64,000 nucleotides of DNA from Streptomyces albireticuli (lineage in GTDB: Bacteria; Actinomycetota; Actinomycetes; Streptomycetales; Streptomycetaceae). Made by a program: the position numbers and the translations under genes. This document shows, one piece after another, positions 52,866-62,648 of this stretch; position 1 is the stretch's first letter, and the number at the start of each line of letters is the position of its first letter. The DNA is taken from positions 2,944,001 to 3,008,000 of the forward strand of contig NZ_CP021744.1 of the NCBI RefSeq assembly GCF_002192455.1. The letters are read 5' to 3'. A model generated the notes under the pieces. That model was not told the DNA's origin and searched no databases. It was given only the letters and a program-made list of their open reading frames with translations.

Positions 52866-54455
52866 GTGTCCGAGCCGGAATACGACATCCATACCACCGC
52901 GGGCAAGCTCGCCGACCTCCGCCGCAGGACCGAGGAGGCGACCCACGCGGGTTCGGCCCGCGCGGTGGAGAAGCAGCACGCGAAGGGCAAACTGACCGCC
53001 CGGGAACGTGTCGAACTGCTGCTGGACGAGGGTTCCTTCGTCGAACTGGACGAGTTCGCGCGGCACCGCTCGACCAACTTCGGCATCGAGAAGAACCGTC
53101 CTTACGGCGACGGCGTCGTCACCGGTTACGGCACCGTCGACGGCCGTACCGTCTGTGTCTACTCGCAGGACTTCACCGTCTTCGGCGGCTCGCTCGGCGA
53201 GGTGTACGGCGAGAAGATCGGCAAGGCCATGGACTTCGCGCTGAAGACCGGCTGCCCGATCATCGGCATCAACGACGGCGGTGGCGCCCGCATCCAGGAG
53301 GGCGTGGTCGCGCTCGGCCTGTTCGGGGAGATCTTCCGCCGCAATGTGCACGCCTCGGGCGTGATCCCGCAGATCTCGCTGATCGTCGGCCCGTGCGCGG
53401 GCGGCGCGGTGTACTCCCCCGCGATCACCGACTTCACGGTGATGGTCGACCAGACCTCGCACATGTTCATCACCGGCCCCGACGTCATCAAGACCGTCAC
53501 CGGCGAGGACGTCGGCTTCGAGGAGCTGGGCGGCGCCCGTACGCACAACGCCACGTCGGGCGTGGCCCACCACATGGCGGGCGACGAGAAGGACGCCATC
53601 GAGTACGTCAAGGCGCTGCTGTCCTATCTCCCCTCCAACAACCTCTCCGAGCCGCCCGCCTTCCCGGAGGAGGCGGACCTGGAGGTGTCGGGCTCCGACC
53701 AGGAGCTGGACACCCTCATCCCGGACTCGGCCAACCAGCCCTACGACATGCACACCGTCATCGAGCACGTGCTGGACGACAGGGAGTTCCTGGAGACGCA
53801 GGCGCTGTTCGCGCCGAACATCATCACCGGCTTCGGCCGGGTCGAGGGCCGCCCGGTCGGCATCGTGGCCAACCAGCCGCTCCAGTTCGCCGGCTGCCTG
53901 GACATCGACGCGAGCGAGAAGGCCGCGCGGTTCGTGCGCACCTGCGACGCCTTCAACGTCCCGGTGCTCACGTTCGTGGACGTCCCGGGCTTCCTGCCGG
54001 GCACGGACCAGGAGTACAACGGCATCATCCGGCGCGGCGCCAAGCTGATCTACGCCTACGCCGAGGCCACGGTGCCGCTGATCACGGTGATCACCCGTAA
54101 GGCGTTCGGCGGGGCGTACGACGTCATGGGGTCCAAGCACCTCGGCGCCGACCTCAATGTGGCGTGGCCCACGGCGCAGATCGCGGTCATGGGCGCGCAG
54201 GGCGCGGTGAACATCCTGCACCGCCGTACGATCGCGGCCGCGGAGACCCCGGAGGAGCAGGAGGAGCTGCGCGCCAAGCTCATCGCGGACTACGAGGACA
54301 CCCTGCTCAACCCCTACGCCGCGGCCGAGCGGGGCTACGTCGACGCGGTGATCATGCCGCACGAGACGCGCCGCCACATCGTGCGGGGGCTGCGGGTGCT
54401 GCGGGACAAGCGCGAGGCGCTGCCGCCGAAGAAGCACGGCAACATCCCGCTCTAG
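52866..54455 (+). CDS. pccB: Acyl-CoA carboxylase beta subunit (carboxyltransferase)
   Basis: This 529-residue carboxyltransferase moves the carboxyl group from carboxybiotin to acetyl- or propionyl-CoA. It has two crotonase-like halves, with [24 protein letters not shown] start, [25 protein letters not shown] and [14 protein letters not shown], and the C-terminal [16 protein letters not shown]. The Asp in GGAYDVMG (residue 419) is at the position reported to favour propionyl-CoA in Streptomyces PccB, so propionyl-CoA carboxylase is my preferred reading. It is a GTG start with the epsilon gene 14 bases downstream. Confidence 0.93.
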   Translation: MSEPEYDIHTTAGKLADLRRRTEEATHAGSARAVEKQHAKGKLTARERVELLLDEGSFVELDEFARHRSTNFGIEKNRPYGDGVVTGYGTVDGRTVCVYSQDFTVFGGSLGEVYGEKIGKAMDFALKTGCPIIGINDGGGARIQEGVVALGLFGEIFRRNVHASGVIPQISLIVGPCAGGAVYSPAITDFTVMVDQTSHMFITGPDVIKTVTGEDVGFEELGGARTHNATSGVAHHMAGDEKDAIEYVKALLSYLPSNNLSEPPAFPEEADLEVSGSDQELDTLIPDSANQPYDMHTVIEHVLDDREFLETQALFAPNIITGFGRVEGRPVGIVANQPLQFAGCLDIDASEKAARFVRTCDAFNVPVLTFVDVPGFLPGTDQEYNGIIRRGAKLIYAYAEATVPLITVITRKAFGGAYDVMGSKHLGADLNVAWPTAQIAVMGAQGAVNILHRRTIAAAETPEEQEELRAKLIADYEDTLLNPYAAAERGYVDAVIMPHETRRHIVRGLRVLRDKREALPPKKHGNIPL

Positions 54456-54469
54456 GAAGGGGCTGTCCG

Positions 54470-54679
54470 ATGATCAAGGTAGTGCGAGGCAACCCCACGC
54501 CGGAGGAGCTGGCCGCCGCCCTGGCGGTGGTCCAGGCCCGCGCGGCGGCGCGGGGCGCTGCCGCGCGGGAGGCGGGTGAGGCGCGCCCGGAGTGGTCGGA
54601 GCCGGCGCGCCGGCTGGCGGCGGGCCGGATGCCGGCCGCGGGGCCGCGGGCGTGGCGCACGACGTACTGGCCGGCGTAG
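54470..54679 (+). CDS. pccE: Acyl-CoA carboxylase epsilon subunit
   Basis: This 69-residue protein (MIKVVRGNPTPEELAAALAV ... RTTYWPA) has the typical epsilon layout. The conserved start (VVRGNPTPEELAAL-like) and terminal W-x-TTYWP-like motif bracket an Ala/Arg-rich linker. The epsilon chain holds alpha and beta subunits together in actinobacterial carboxylases. AGGAAGGGG precedes ATG 54470. The next coding gene is 335 bases away. Confidence 0.92.
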   Translation: MIKVVRGNPTPEELAAALAVVQARAAARGAAAREAGEARPEWSEPARRLAAGRMPAAGPRAWRTTYWPA

Positions 54680-54718
54680 CGGGGCCGGCGCGGGCGGTCG
54701 GCAGGGCGGGTGCGCGGT

Positions 54719-54965
54719 CCGTCCGGGGCGGATCTTTCCCCACCCCGCCTCTTCCCGGAACCGGGGCTCCGCCCCGGACCCCGGTCCTCGAACTCCCCCG
54801 GCTACCGCTGGGAGGTGCCCCCAGACGGGCTGAGTTGTCGCCCGGAACCGGGCAAATTCAGCCTGTCCGGCGCTTGAGGACACCGCGCGAAGCGCGGAAA
54901 AGGGGGCCCGGGGGCGGAGCCCCCGGTCTCGGGAAGGGGCGGGTAGGGGAAAAGTCCCGCCCCGC
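54719..54965. repeat. Composite palindromic intergenic element 3
   Basis: This region shares building blocks with elements at 42.3 and 43.9 kb: CTTCCCGGAACCGGGGCTCC, the CCGGCTACCGCTGGGAGGTG unit (54794-54823), GACGGGCTGA and TGTCCGGCGCTTGAGGAC. Its arms are more diverged than in the other two copies. It fills the space between pccE and a 45-codon gene. I see no other gene in 54680-55014. Confidence 0.7.
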
Positions 54966-54972
54966 CCTACCT

Positions 54973-54988
54973 TGAGTACGCGTACTCA
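54973..54988. promoter_or_regulatory. 16-bp perfect palindrome TGAGTACGCGTACTCA
   Basis: This perfect dyad lies 26 bases upstream of the start of a 45-residue membrane protein, just after the palindromic element 3. It is a strong operator-type site, but I cannot name the regulator. Confidence 0.55.
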
Positions 54989-55014
54989 GGCGCCGCCCAC
55001 CCCGCCGCGCGAGC

Positions 55015-55152
55015 ATGGAACCCATGCTGTGGTCGGATCCGCCCGAAGAGCCCCCCGAGGAGCTGCGCGAAGCGCAGGCCATGCTCCGCCGGGCCGGCCT
55101 CGTGCTGGCCGTCGGCATGGTGGTGCTGTTCGTCATCCTGGGCCTGCACTGA
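55015..55152 (+). CDS. 45-residue single-span membrane protein
   Basis: The predicted protein has an acidic proline-rich start (MEPMLWSDPPEEPPEELREA) and one membrane helix (GLVLAVGMVVLFVILGLH) ending at the stop. It is too short for ordinary gene finding, but the composition and palindromic promoter support it. The ribosome-binding site is weak. It lies downstream of a carboxylase operon. Function is unknown. Confidence 0.6.
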   Translation: MEPMLWSDPPEEPPEELREAQAMLRRAGLVLAVGMVVLFVILGLH

Positions 55153-55252
55153 CCCCTCCGCCCCCACCCCACGCGCATCTCACTGCAACCAAAATCTCCC
55201 CATTCGCATCATCACAAGAGAAATGCCCGCGAACCCGGGAGCGCGTCCCACC

Positions 55253-56716
55253 ATGAACAAACCCGTACGGCACATATCCGTCTTCGTCGGGGTGCTCGTA
55301 CTCGCCCTGCTGCTCCAGGCGACCTGGGTGCAGTTCGTGCGCGGCGACGAATTCGCGGAGCACAAGCAGAACAAGCGCGTCCGGATCGCCTCCTTCGCCC
55401 AGCCGCGCGGCAACATCATCGTGGGCGGCCAGCCGGTCACCGGCTCCTCGGAGACCTCCGGTGACTACAAGTACAAGCGGACGTTCAAGGACGCCGAGAT
55501 GTACGCCCCGGTCACCGGCTACTCCTCGCAGATCTACGGCAACAGCCAGCTGGAGTTCGTCAACGACAAGCTGCTCAGCGGCACCGACGACCGGCTCTTC
55601 CTCCAGCGCACCACGGACATGCTCACGGGCAAGAAGCCGCGCGGCGGTGACGTGGTCACGACGATCAACCCGAAGGCGCAGAAGGCGGCCTTCGAGGGGC
55701 TCGGCAAGTACAAGGGCGCCGTCGTGGCGCTCGACCCGCGCACGGGCAAGGTGCTCGCCCTGGCCTCCACCCCCTCCTACGACCCCTCGGTCTTCGCGGG
55801 GAACACGTACAAGGACCAGAAGGCCTGGGACGCCCTCGCGGCCGACAAGAACAAGCCGACCCTGAACCGGGCGCTCAAGGAGCGCTACCCCCCGGGCTCG
55901 ACCTTCAAGATCCTCACCGCGGCGGCGGCCCTGGAGCACGGGATCGTCTCGGACATCGACGCCAAGGGCAGCGCCCCGGTGCCGTACAAGCTGCCGCTGA
56001 GCACCACCACGGTCCGCAACGACGTGCAGACGCAGGAATGCGTCAACGGTTCGCTGAAGGCCGGCCTCCAGTGGTCGTGCAACAACGTCTTCCTGGACCT
56101 CGCGGACAAACTGGGCACGGACAAGATGCGCGAGACCGCGGAGAAGTTCGGGTTCAACGAGAAGAAGCTCGACATCCCGGTGCGGGCCGGTGAGAGCCTC
56201 TACCCCACGAAGCTCGACCGGCCGCAGACCGCGCTGACCGGCATGGGCCAGGGCAGCCTCGCCAGCACGCCCCTCCAGATCGCCATGATGACGGCCGGCC
56301 TCGCCAACGACGGCAAGGTGATGAAGCCCTACATGGTCGAGGAGCTGCGCGGCCCGGACCTCGGCACGCTGGAGAAGCACAAGCCCGAGCTGATGTCGCA
56401 GGCCGTCTCCGCCGACACGGCGCGCAAGGTCCAGACCATGATGGAGAACACCGCGGAGAAGGGCACCGGCAAGGCGGCCCTGATCGACGGCGTGACGGTC
56501 GGCGCGAAGACCGGCACCGCGCAGCACGGTGTCAACAACGAGAAGCTGCCGTACGCCTGGTTCGTCTCGTACGCCAAGCAGGGCGACGGCTCGCCGGTCG
56601 CGGTGGCCGTCTTCATCGACCCCGAGGGCTCGGACATCGACCGCGAGGACATCTCCGGCGGCAAGCTCGCCGGGCCGATCGCCAAGAAGGTCATGGAGGC
56701 CGCGCTCGGCAAGTGA
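55253..56716 (+). CDS. Class B penicillin-binding protein (PbpA type)
   Basis: This 487-residue D,D-transpeptidase has an N-terminal membrane anchor (HISVFVGVLVLALLLQATWV), a short N-terminal domain with PRGNIIVGGQPVTGSSET, and a transpeptidase domain (~170-480). The catalytic motifs are SxxK in PPGSTFKIL, SxN in WSCNNVFLD and KTG in GAKTGTAQHG. It resembles the PbpA that works with FtsW-type polymerases, but no FtsW gene is adjacent here. ATG 55253 is the likely start, and the frame opens earlier. Confidence 0.93.
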   Translation: MNKPVRHISVFVGVLVLALLLQATWVQFVRGDEFAEHKQNKRVRIASFAQPRGNIIVGGQPVTGSSETSGDYKYKRTFKDAEMYAPVTGYSSQIYGNSQLEFVNDKLLSGTDDRLFLQRTTDMLTGKKPRGGDVVTTINPKAQKAAFEGLGKYKGAVVALDPRTGKVLALASTPSYDPSVFAGNTYKDQKAWDALAADKNKPTLNRALKERYPPGSTFKILTAAAALEHGIVSDIDAKGSAPVPYKLPLSTTTVRNDVQTQECVNGSLKAGLQWSCNNVFLDLADKLGTDKMRETAEKFGFNEKKLDIPVRAGESLYPTKLDRPQTALTGMGQGSLASTPLQIAMMTAGLANDGKVMKPYMVEELRGPDLGTLEKHKPELMSQAVSADTARKVQTMMENTAEKGTGKAALIDGVTVGAKTGTAQHGVNNEKLPYAWFVSYAKQGDGSPVAVAVFIDPEGSDIDREDISGGKLAGPIAKKVMEAALGK

Positions 56717-56741
56717 GCCACTGACGGATTCGCCCCGTTAC

Positions 56742-56796
56742 GGGGGCCGACTTACGGCGGAGATGTCCACATCGCTCCCGTAAGTCGGCCCCCTTT
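56742..56796 (+). terminator. Hairpin terminator after the PBP gene
   Basis: There is a 16-bp perfect stem (GGGGGCCGACTTACGG / complement) with a smaller inner GATGT-ACATC stem in the loop, ending in TTT. Confidence 0.8.
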
Positions 56797-56923
56797 CGCG
56801 TGCGTTCACCCCGGGAACGCGAAGGTGACGACTTAACTGACCAGTAATCACTTTGCCCCTGCACCGACACTTCGTATGGCTAGAATCGACCAGCACAGTC
56901 ACTCGAAGGGGGGTCGAGGAAGA

Positions 56924-57310
56924 ATGCGTATACGCTCTGTCGGCGCGCTCGCCGCGTTCCTCGTCCTCGCCCTGGCCGTGCTGTTGACGATCAGGACGGC
57001 CGATGCCGGGGAGACCCCGGCGGCCCCTTCCCTCGCCTATTCGGCCGGCGCCCCGGCGTCCGCCGAGCACGACTGCGCCCACCCCGGCGAAGGCTCCGGG
57101 GGCGAACAGGGCATGTGGCGCGCCCATGTGTCCCACCGGGGCGGCACAGCTCAGCCCCGGCAGCAGGTCCAGACCACGGCGCCGCTCGGGAACTCCCCCG
57201 GCGGCAACGGCGTTGACCCCTGTGCGGGGCCGTCCGACAGACACGCCCCCGTGACGGCTCGTGGCTCCGGCCGCCAAGTCGGCACCCTCATCCAGGTCTT
57301 CAGGCACTGA
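56924..57310 (+). CDS. Hypothetical secreted or membrane-anchored protein
   Basis: This 128-residue protein has an N-terminal hydrophobic leader (GALAAFLVLALAVLLTIRTA). The Gly/Pro/Ala/Thr-rich remainder has two cysteines (HDCAHPGEG and VDPCAGPSD) that may pair outside the cell. No family is recognised. GAGGAAG lies upstream of ATG 56924. It sits between a terminator and the carbonic anhydrase gene, which has its own ribosome-binding site. Confidence 0.65.
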   Translation: MRIRSVGALAAFLVLALAVLLTIRTADAGETPAAPSLAYSAGAPASAEHDCAHPGEGSGGEQGMWRAHVSHRGGTAQPRQQVQTTAPLGNSPGGNGVDPCAGPSDRHAPVTARGSGRQVGTLIQVFRH

Positions 57311-57525
57311 TTCGCTGGAGGCCTTGCCTCCGCGCGCAACCAGCGGCCCTCCAGTCGCGTCACTACCATCAGTAACGCGCGCCGATGGCAGATCTTCTCA
57401 GCGCCTTCGTCACTCTGTTCGCTGCCGCACATCATTCGATGCGGCATTTCCCTGTCAAGACGTCTCGACGACGCACGTCTTCGATGTCCGACCGACAACG
57501 ACTACCTCCAGGAGGTCAGCCGTTC

Positions 57526-58131
57526 ATGCAGTCCCTCATCGACCACGCCCGCGCCTTCCCGACCCGCGCGCGACAGTCCACCACCGGGGAGCTCAGCGGC
57601 CTCGCATCAGGCCAGTCCCCCGAAGCACTCTTCATCACCTGCTCCGACTCCCGCGTCGTACCGACGCTGATCACCAACACCCGCCCGGGTGACCTCTTCG
57701 AGCTGCGCACGGCGGGCAACATCGTCCCCGAGTACAGCACCGACCACCCGGCCGGCGAGATGGCCACCATCGAGTACGCCGTCACGGTCCTCGGGGTGCA
57801 GGACATCATCGTCTGCGGCCACTCGCACTGCGGTGCCGTGGGCGCGCTCGTCCGCGACGAGGACCTCACCCAGGTGCCCGCCGTCCGCGGCTGGCTGGAA
57901 CGCGGAGCCTCACCCGCCCTCCGCGACGGCGAGGGGGACACCCCCGACGTCGCCATCCCGGTGCAGCGCCACGCGCTCGCACAGCTCGACCGGCTGCGCG
58001 CCTACCCGTGCGTCGCCGAGCGGATCGACGACGGCCGCCTCGGCCTGCACGCCTGGTACTACGAGGTGCACACCGGCCTCGTGCTGGCGCACCAGACCGT
58101 CGGAGACGACGCGCTGTTCCTCCCGTTGTGA
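57526..58131 (+). CDS. Beta-class carbonic anhydrase
   Basis: This 201-residue zinc enzyme interconverts CO2 and bicarbonate. Zinc ligands appear in ALFITCSDSRVVP (Cys, Asp-Arg dyad) and VCGHSHCGAVGA (His and Cys). The ELRTAGNIVPEY strand is also typical. I chose ATG 57526 because it follows AGGAGG at 57510-57515, and an upstream in-frame ATG would extend it. A SulP transporter gene begins 114 bases later, so the pair probably captures bicarbonate. Confidence 0.92.
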   Translation: MQSLIDHARAFPTRARQSTTGELSGLASGQSPEALFITCSDSRVVPTLITNTRPGDLFELRTAGNIVPEYSTDHPAGEMATIEYAVTVLGVQDIIVCGHSHCGAVGALVRDEDLTQVPAVRGWLERGASPALRDGEGDTPDVAIPVQRHALAQLDRLRAYPCVAERIDDGRLGLHAWYYEVHTGLVLAHQTVGDDALFLPL

Positions 58132-58245
58132 CCCGCCGGCCCGGGCGCGGCCGAACCGCCCCGGGCCCTCCGGCTCCTCCCTTGGGCCCCCTCCCGGGCC
58201 CCGGGTCACTTCCGCTCGCCTTCCCCACCTCAACGTGAGGAATCC

Positions 58246-59730
58246 ATGCTCACCAATCCCGGTTCCGCCGTGCTGCGGCGGGACTTCACCGCATCGCTCG
58301 TCGTCTTCCTGGTCGCCCTCCCGCTCTGCGTCGGGGTCGCCGTCGCCTCCGGCGCGCCCGCCGAACTCGGCCTGATCACCGGCATCGTCGGCGGACTCGT
58401 CGTCGGGGCGCTGCCCGGCAGCTCCCTCCAGGTCAGCGGCCCGGCCGCGGGCCTGACCGTGCTCGTCTACGAGGCCGTGCAGACCCATGGCCTCGGCACC
58501 CTCGGGGCGATCGTCCTGGCCTCCGGAGCGATCCAACTCGTCCTGGGATTCCTCGGCTTCGGGCGCTGGTTCCGCGCCATCTCGGTCGCCGTGGTCCAGG
58601 GCATGCTGGCCGGCATCGGCCTGGTGCTGATCCTCGGCCAGTCCTACGCGATGGGCGACCTCAAGGCGCCCAGCAGCGGGCTCGACAAGATCGCCGGACT
58701 GCCCGGCCTCGTCTCCGACCTCGCCTCGGACAGCCAGGCGCTCAAGGCGTTCGCCCTGGGCGCCGGCACCGTCGCCGTGCTGATCCTGTGGAAGAAGCTG
58801 CCCGCCCGCGTCTCGGGCCTGGTGCCCGCGCCGCTGGCGGCCGTGGCCCTCGCCACCGGTGCGACGGCGGCGTTCTCGCTGCCCGTCGCCAAGGTCGAGG
58901 TCAAGGGCCTGTTCGAATCCATCCAGCCGCCCGGGCTCAGTGACTTCGGCGGTCTGGTCGACGGCACCCTGATCGGCACCGTCCTCGCGTTCGCGCTCAT
59001 CGCCTCCGCCGAGAGCCTCTTCAGCGCGGCGGCGGTGGACCGGCTGCACGACGGACCGCGCACCGACTACAACAAGGAGCTGATGGCCCAGGGCGCGGGC
59101 AACGCCGTGTGCGGCCTGCTCGGCGCCCTGCCCATGACCGCCGTCATCGTGCGCAGCGCCGCCAACGTCCAGGCCGGCGCCCGCACCAAGGCCTCGCGAT
59201 GGATGCACGGCCTGTGGCTGCTGCTCTTCGCGGCGCTGTTCCCGGCCGCGCTCGGGGTGATCCCGGTCGCCGCGCTCGCGGGCGTCCTGGTCCACGCGGG
59301 CGGCAAGCTCGTGCCCGTGCGCGATCTGGGTCCGCTGTGGCGGGAGCACCGCGGCGAGGCGATCGTGCTCGGCGTCACCGCCGTGGCCATCGTGGCCACC
59401 AATATGTTCGAGGGCGTCGTGGCCGGTCTGCTGCTGGCCGTGGCCAAGACCGCGTGGGAGACCTCGCGCGTCCAGCTCGACGTCAAGGACGAGGGCGAGG
59501 GTCCCATCCACGTCCGGCTGACCGGCAGCGCCACGTTCCTGCGGCTGCCGCACATCCTCGACACCCTGGAGGCGCTGCCCAAGGACCGGCCGATCGAGCT
59601 GCACCTGTCCGGGCTGCGCCACCTGGACCACGCCTGCCGGACGGCCCTGACGAACTGGGCGGACCGGCACAACGAGGAGGGCACGGAGCCCGTGCAGGTG
59701 CGGGGCGAGGTGGTCGCCGTGGCAGGCTGA
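58246..59730 (+). CDS. SulP-family anion transporter (probable bicarbonate transporter) with short STAS domain
   Basis: This 494-residue transporter has ~12-14 membrane helices (from [20 protein letters not shown] onwards), with [20 protein letters not shown] and [20 protein letters not shown] typical of SulP/SLC26. A compact STAS-like C-terminal domain ([20 protein letters not shown]) follows. Coupling to a carbonic anhydrase suggests bicarbonate rather than sulfate as substrate. GAGGAA lies 5 bases before ATG 58246. Confidence 0.9.
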   Translation: MLTNPGSAVLRRDFTASLVVFLVALPLCVGVAVASGAPAELGLITGIVGGLVVGALPGSSLQVSGPAAGLTVLVYEAVQTHGLGTLGAIVLASGAIQLVLGFLGFGRWFRAISVAVVQGMLAGIGLVLILGQSYAMGDLKAPSSGLDKIAGLPGLVSDLASDSQALKAFALGAGTVAVLILWKKLPARVSGLVPAPLAAVALATGATAAFSLPVAKVEVKGLFESIQPPGLSDFGGLVDGTLIGTVLAFALIASAESLFSAAAVDRLHDGPRTDYNKELMAQGAGNAVCGLLGALPMTAVIVRSAANVQAGARTKASRWMHGLWLLLFAALFPAALGVIPVAALAGVLVHAGGKLVPVRDLGPLWREHRGEAIVLGVTAVAIVATNMFEGVVAGLLLAVAKTAWETSRVQLDVKDEGEGPIHVRLTGSATFLRLPHILDTLEALPKDRPIELHLSGLRHLDHACRTALTNWADRHNEEGTEPVQVRGEVVAVAG

Positions 59731-59782
59731 CGGAAACGGGGCGTGGCGGCGGGGGCGGTGCCGACCTCATAGGCTGGCCGGT

Positions 59783-60394
59783 ATGAACGACAGCCCCGCG
59801 CGCCGCCGCCTGGTCCTCGCCTCCCAGTCCCCCGCCCGCCTCGGACTGCTCCGCGCCGCGGGGCTCGCCCCCGAGGTGATCGTCAGCGGCGTGGACGAGG
59901 ACGCGATCACCGCCCCGAACCCCTCCGAGCTCGCCCGGGTCCTCGCCGAGGCCAAGGCCGAGGCCGTCTCCGTACGGGCGGAGGCCGCCGGGGCGCTGGT
60001 CGTCGGCTGCGACTCGGTGCTGGAGCTGGACGGCCTGGCACTGGGCAAGCCGGCGGACGCGGAGGACGCCACGGCCCGCTGGAAGTCGATGCGCGGCCGG
60101 TCCGGAATCCTCCGGACCGGTCACTGCGTGATCGACACCGCCACCGGGCGGCGGGTGTCCGCGACCGCCTCGACCACCGTCCGTTTCGGCGAGCCGACCG
60201 ATGCCGAGATCGCGGCCTACGTCGCCTCCGGCGAACCGCTCCACGTGGCGGGCGCCTTCACCCTCGACGGCCGCTCCGCCCCGTTCCTGGACGGCATCGA
60301 CGGTGACCACGGCAACGTCATCGGCCTGTCGCTGCCCCTGCTCCGCACGCTCCTCGGCGAGCTCGGGACCTCGATCACCGACCTGTGGGTGTGA
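59783..60394 (+). CDS. maf: Maf-family nucleotide pyrophosphatase
   Basis: This 203-residue house-cleaning pyrophosphatase hydrolyses non-canonical or selected nucleoside triphosphates to monophosphates. It has the family start [20 protein letters not shown], the catalytic region [28 protein letters not shown] and the end [19 protein letters not shown]. It follows the SulP gene by 52 bases on the same strand, but a shared promoter is not shown. Confidence 0.93.
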   Translation: MNDSPARRRLVLASQSPARLGLLRAAGLAPEVIVSGVDEDAITAPNPSELARVLAEAKAEAVSVRAEAAGALVVGCDSVLELDGLALGKPADAEDATARWKSMRGRSGILRTGHCVIDTATGRRVSATASTTVRFGEPTDAEIAAYVASGEPLHVAGAFTLDGRSAPFLDGIDGDHGNVIGLSLPLLRTLLGELGTSITDLWV

Positions 60395-60407
60395 GAGCCC
60401 CCGGACC

Positions 60408-60704
60408 TCAGGTCGGCAGGAGCCCGGTCACGGGCGCGAGCAGTCCGAGCACCGGGTCGAGGGCGCTAGCGGCCTTGCCGACCTCGCTGATCTGACCCAG
60501 CTTGTTGAGCTGGCCGAGCTGGTTGGTGGCACCGGGGTAGATGCTCATGTCCTGCATCTGCGGCGGGTCGATCTTCGGCGGCGCGGCGACCTCCCCGGCG
60601 TTCGACACGGGCGGTTGCGGCATGGGCGCGGCCGAGGCGGCGGTGACGGACATGCTGAGGGCGGCGCCGGTGAGGGCGGCCGCGGCTGCGATGCGCTTGA
60701 TCAT
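60408..60704 (-). CDS. Small secreted hypothetical protein
   Basis: This 98-residue protein has a clear signal peptide (RIAAAAALTGAALSMSVTAA, cleaved near ASAAP). The Pro-rich mature region has Gln/Leu repeats (TNQLGQLNKLGQISEVG) and a hydrophobic C terminus (LDPVLGLLAPVTGLLP). I recognise no family. The amphipathic QLG/KLG repeats suggest surface assembly, which is speculative. It converges on maf. ATG 60704 is the start. Confidence 0.7.
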   Translation of the reverse strand: MIKRIAAAAALTGAALSMSVTAASAAPMPQPPVSNAGEVAAPPKIDPPQMQDMSIYPGATNQLGQLNKLGQISEVGKAASALDPVLGLLAPVTGLLPT

Positions 60705-60919
60705 GCCCGACCCAACGAGGTCGGGCCCCACCGGTCACCATTCCTTGCGCCACATGGGGGCCCACCCCAGAGGTACGCGCGCGGTGACCGGAACCTCTCC
60801 CACCACTCCAACACCCCTTCCCCGGCGGCCGATCGGACCGTCCGGGGGAGTTTCTCGGCGTATCCCGCTGCGCATATTCCGGTAGAGCCGACTCCCGAGA
60901 AGCGCCGAGGAGCACCGTC

Positions 60920-61486
60920 ATGCCGAAGATCCTCATCACGACCGGCGACGCCGCGGAGGACCTGGAGGTCATGTACCCCTACCAGCGGCTGCTGGAGGAG
61001 GGTTACGAGGTCGACATAGCCGCGCCGACCGTCAAGCAGCTCCAGTTCGTCGTCCACGACTTCGTGTCGACCTTCGACACGTACACCGAGAAGCCCGGCC
61101 ACTGCTGGCCCGCGGACGTCGCGCTCGCCGACGTGAACCCGGCCGACTACGCCGCCGTCCTGATCCCCGGCGGGCGGGCCCCCGAGTTCCTCCGGCTGGA
61201 TCCGCACTTCCAGCGGATCGTCAAACACTTCTTCGCCGAGAACAAGCCCGTCGCCCACATCTGCCACGCCGTCGTGGCCCTCGCGCCGCTCGGCGTGCTC
61301 AAGGGCCGGCGCACGGCCGCCTGGCCCGCGTGCGCCCCCGACGTACGGCTCGCGGGCGGCACCTTCGTGGACGCGGAGGCGGTGGTGGACGGCAATCTGG
61401 TCTCCGCGCGCGCGTGGAACGACCACCCGGCGTGGATGCGGGCCTTCGTCGACCTTCTGCGCGAGCAGGCCCCGGTCAAGCGCTGA
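60920..61486 (+). CDS. DJ-1/PfpI-family protein
   Basis: This 188-residue flavodoxin-like protein has the nucleophile elbow VAHICHAVVALAPLG (Cys followed by His) and an acidic residue in the strand LIPGGRAPEFLRL, typical of the PfpI/DJ-1 group. Members act as proteases, glyoxalases or stress chaperones, so the activity is not determined. GAGGAGC precedes ATG 60920. An IclR regulator gene follows by 89 bases on the same strand. Confidence 0.88.
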   Translation: MPKILITTGDAAEDLEVMYPYQRLLEEGYEVDIAAPTVKQLQFVVHDFVSTFDTYTEKPGHCWPADVALADVNPADYAAVLIPGGRAPEFLRLDPHFQRIVKHFFAENKPVAHICHAVVALAPLGVLKGRRTAAWPACAPDVRLAGGTFVDAEAVVDGNLVSARAWNDHPAWMRAFVDLLREQAPVKR

Positions 61487-61575
61487 GCCGGATCCGGCGG
61501 GGCGCTCCGCCGGCTGTGCGAAGCTGGTGGGTCAGCCCGTCCGCGCGTGCCGCCACCCGAAGGAGCGCCTCCGCC

Positions 61576-62334
61576 ATGCCGCAGTCCGTCGACCGCGCCC
61601 TCGACGTCCTCGACGCCGTCGCCGCCTCCGACGGCCCCGTGAGCGCCAAGGCGCTCGCCCGGCGCACCGGCTGCGCGCTCTCCACCGTCTACGAACTGCT
61701 GGGCGCCCTCACCGCGCGCGGGCACCTCGTGCGCACCGCCGCCGGCTGGACCCTCGGCTACCGCGTCCCCTCCCTGCACCGCGCCTTCCAGCGCCAGATG
61801 CGGCTGGACGAGGAGGTGCACGGGCTGCTGCTGAAGGCCCGGCGCACGGTGGGCGCGGACACCTACTTCAGCGCCTATCGCGACGGGGAGATAGCGGTGC
61901 TCGCCGGAGCGTCCGACTCCGCCGCGCCGACCGGCGGTTTCTCCGTCGGCCGGGACGCCGACGGACACGCCACGGCGCACGGCAAGGTGCTGCTCTCCGC
62001 CCTCCCCCGCGCGGCCCGGCTGCGCTATCTCTCCGGGACCGGGATGCGCGCGATCACGCCGCGCACGATCACCTCGCCCGACCGGCTCGACGCGGAGCTG
62101 CGGCGGGTGCGGCGGCAGGGCGTCGCCGTGGAGGTCGAGGAGTGCGCGCCCGGTGTGGCCTGTGTGGCGGTGCCCGTGCCGGCGGCGGACGGCGCCCGCA
62201 CGGCCGTCTCGGTGGCCCTGCCGCTGGCGGACTTCGAGCGCCGCGGGGACCGGGTGACGGAGTTCCTCCGCCATGTGGCGGCCGAGGCCGGGAGGTTGGC
62301 GGCCGCGCGCCCCGCCGGCACTACCGGCGGGTAG
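61576..62334 (+). CDS. IclR-family transcriptional regulator
   Basis: This 252-residue regulator has an N-terminal winged helix (PVSAKALARRTGCALSTVYELLGALTARG segment) and a C-terminal effector domain with GRDADGHATAHGKVLLSALP, VEECAPGVACVAVPVP and the closing LPLADFERRG. It has less similarity to the IclR at 10.4 kb than to itself in layout, so the two are unlikely to share a site. The target is probably the DJ-1 gene or the downstream carboxylase gene. AAGGAG lies 8 bases before ATG 61576. Confidence 0.85.
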   Translation: MPQSVDRALDVLDAVAASDGPVSAKALARRTGCALSTVYELLGALTARGHLVRTAAGWTLGYRVPSLHRAFQRQMRLDEEVHGLLLKARRTVGADTYFSAYRDGEIAVLAGASDSAAPTGGFSVGRDADGHATAHGKVLLSALPRAARLRYLSGTGMRAITPRTITSPDRLDAELRRVRRQGVAVEVEECAPGVACVAVPVPAADGARTAVSVALPLADFERRGDRVTEFLRHVAAEAGRLAAARPAGTTGG

Positions 62335-62648
62335 GGCGCGGCCCGGGATCACCTGGCGGGCCCGGGGTCCACTCCGACAGCCCGCCGGACACGCAAACTT
62401 TGCGCCACCCCTTCGTAGGGACTCGACAAAGAATGCGCGGCGACGCTCCCGGACGATCACCGAGATCTAGCCCACACGAAAGGATCACCCTGGGCCCTCG
62501 AACGCGGCGTACCGTGGGATAACTGGGGACTTATGCCCGTGCACGCCCCGCCGTTCACCCTCCGTGTGGGCAACCTCACCCCGGGAGTCGGGTCGGCACA
62601 GAGTGTCGCCGGTACCTAAACTCACGTTGTTTCAAGGAGGGAGCCATC
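62335..62648 (+). promoter_or_regulatory. 314-base promoter region of the carboxylase alpha gene
   Basis: There is no gene here. GGATAACTGGGG near 62517 offers a -10-like GATAAC, and AAGGAGG (62634-62640) is the ribosome-binding site. I did not see a clear operator palindrome. Confidence 0.4.
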
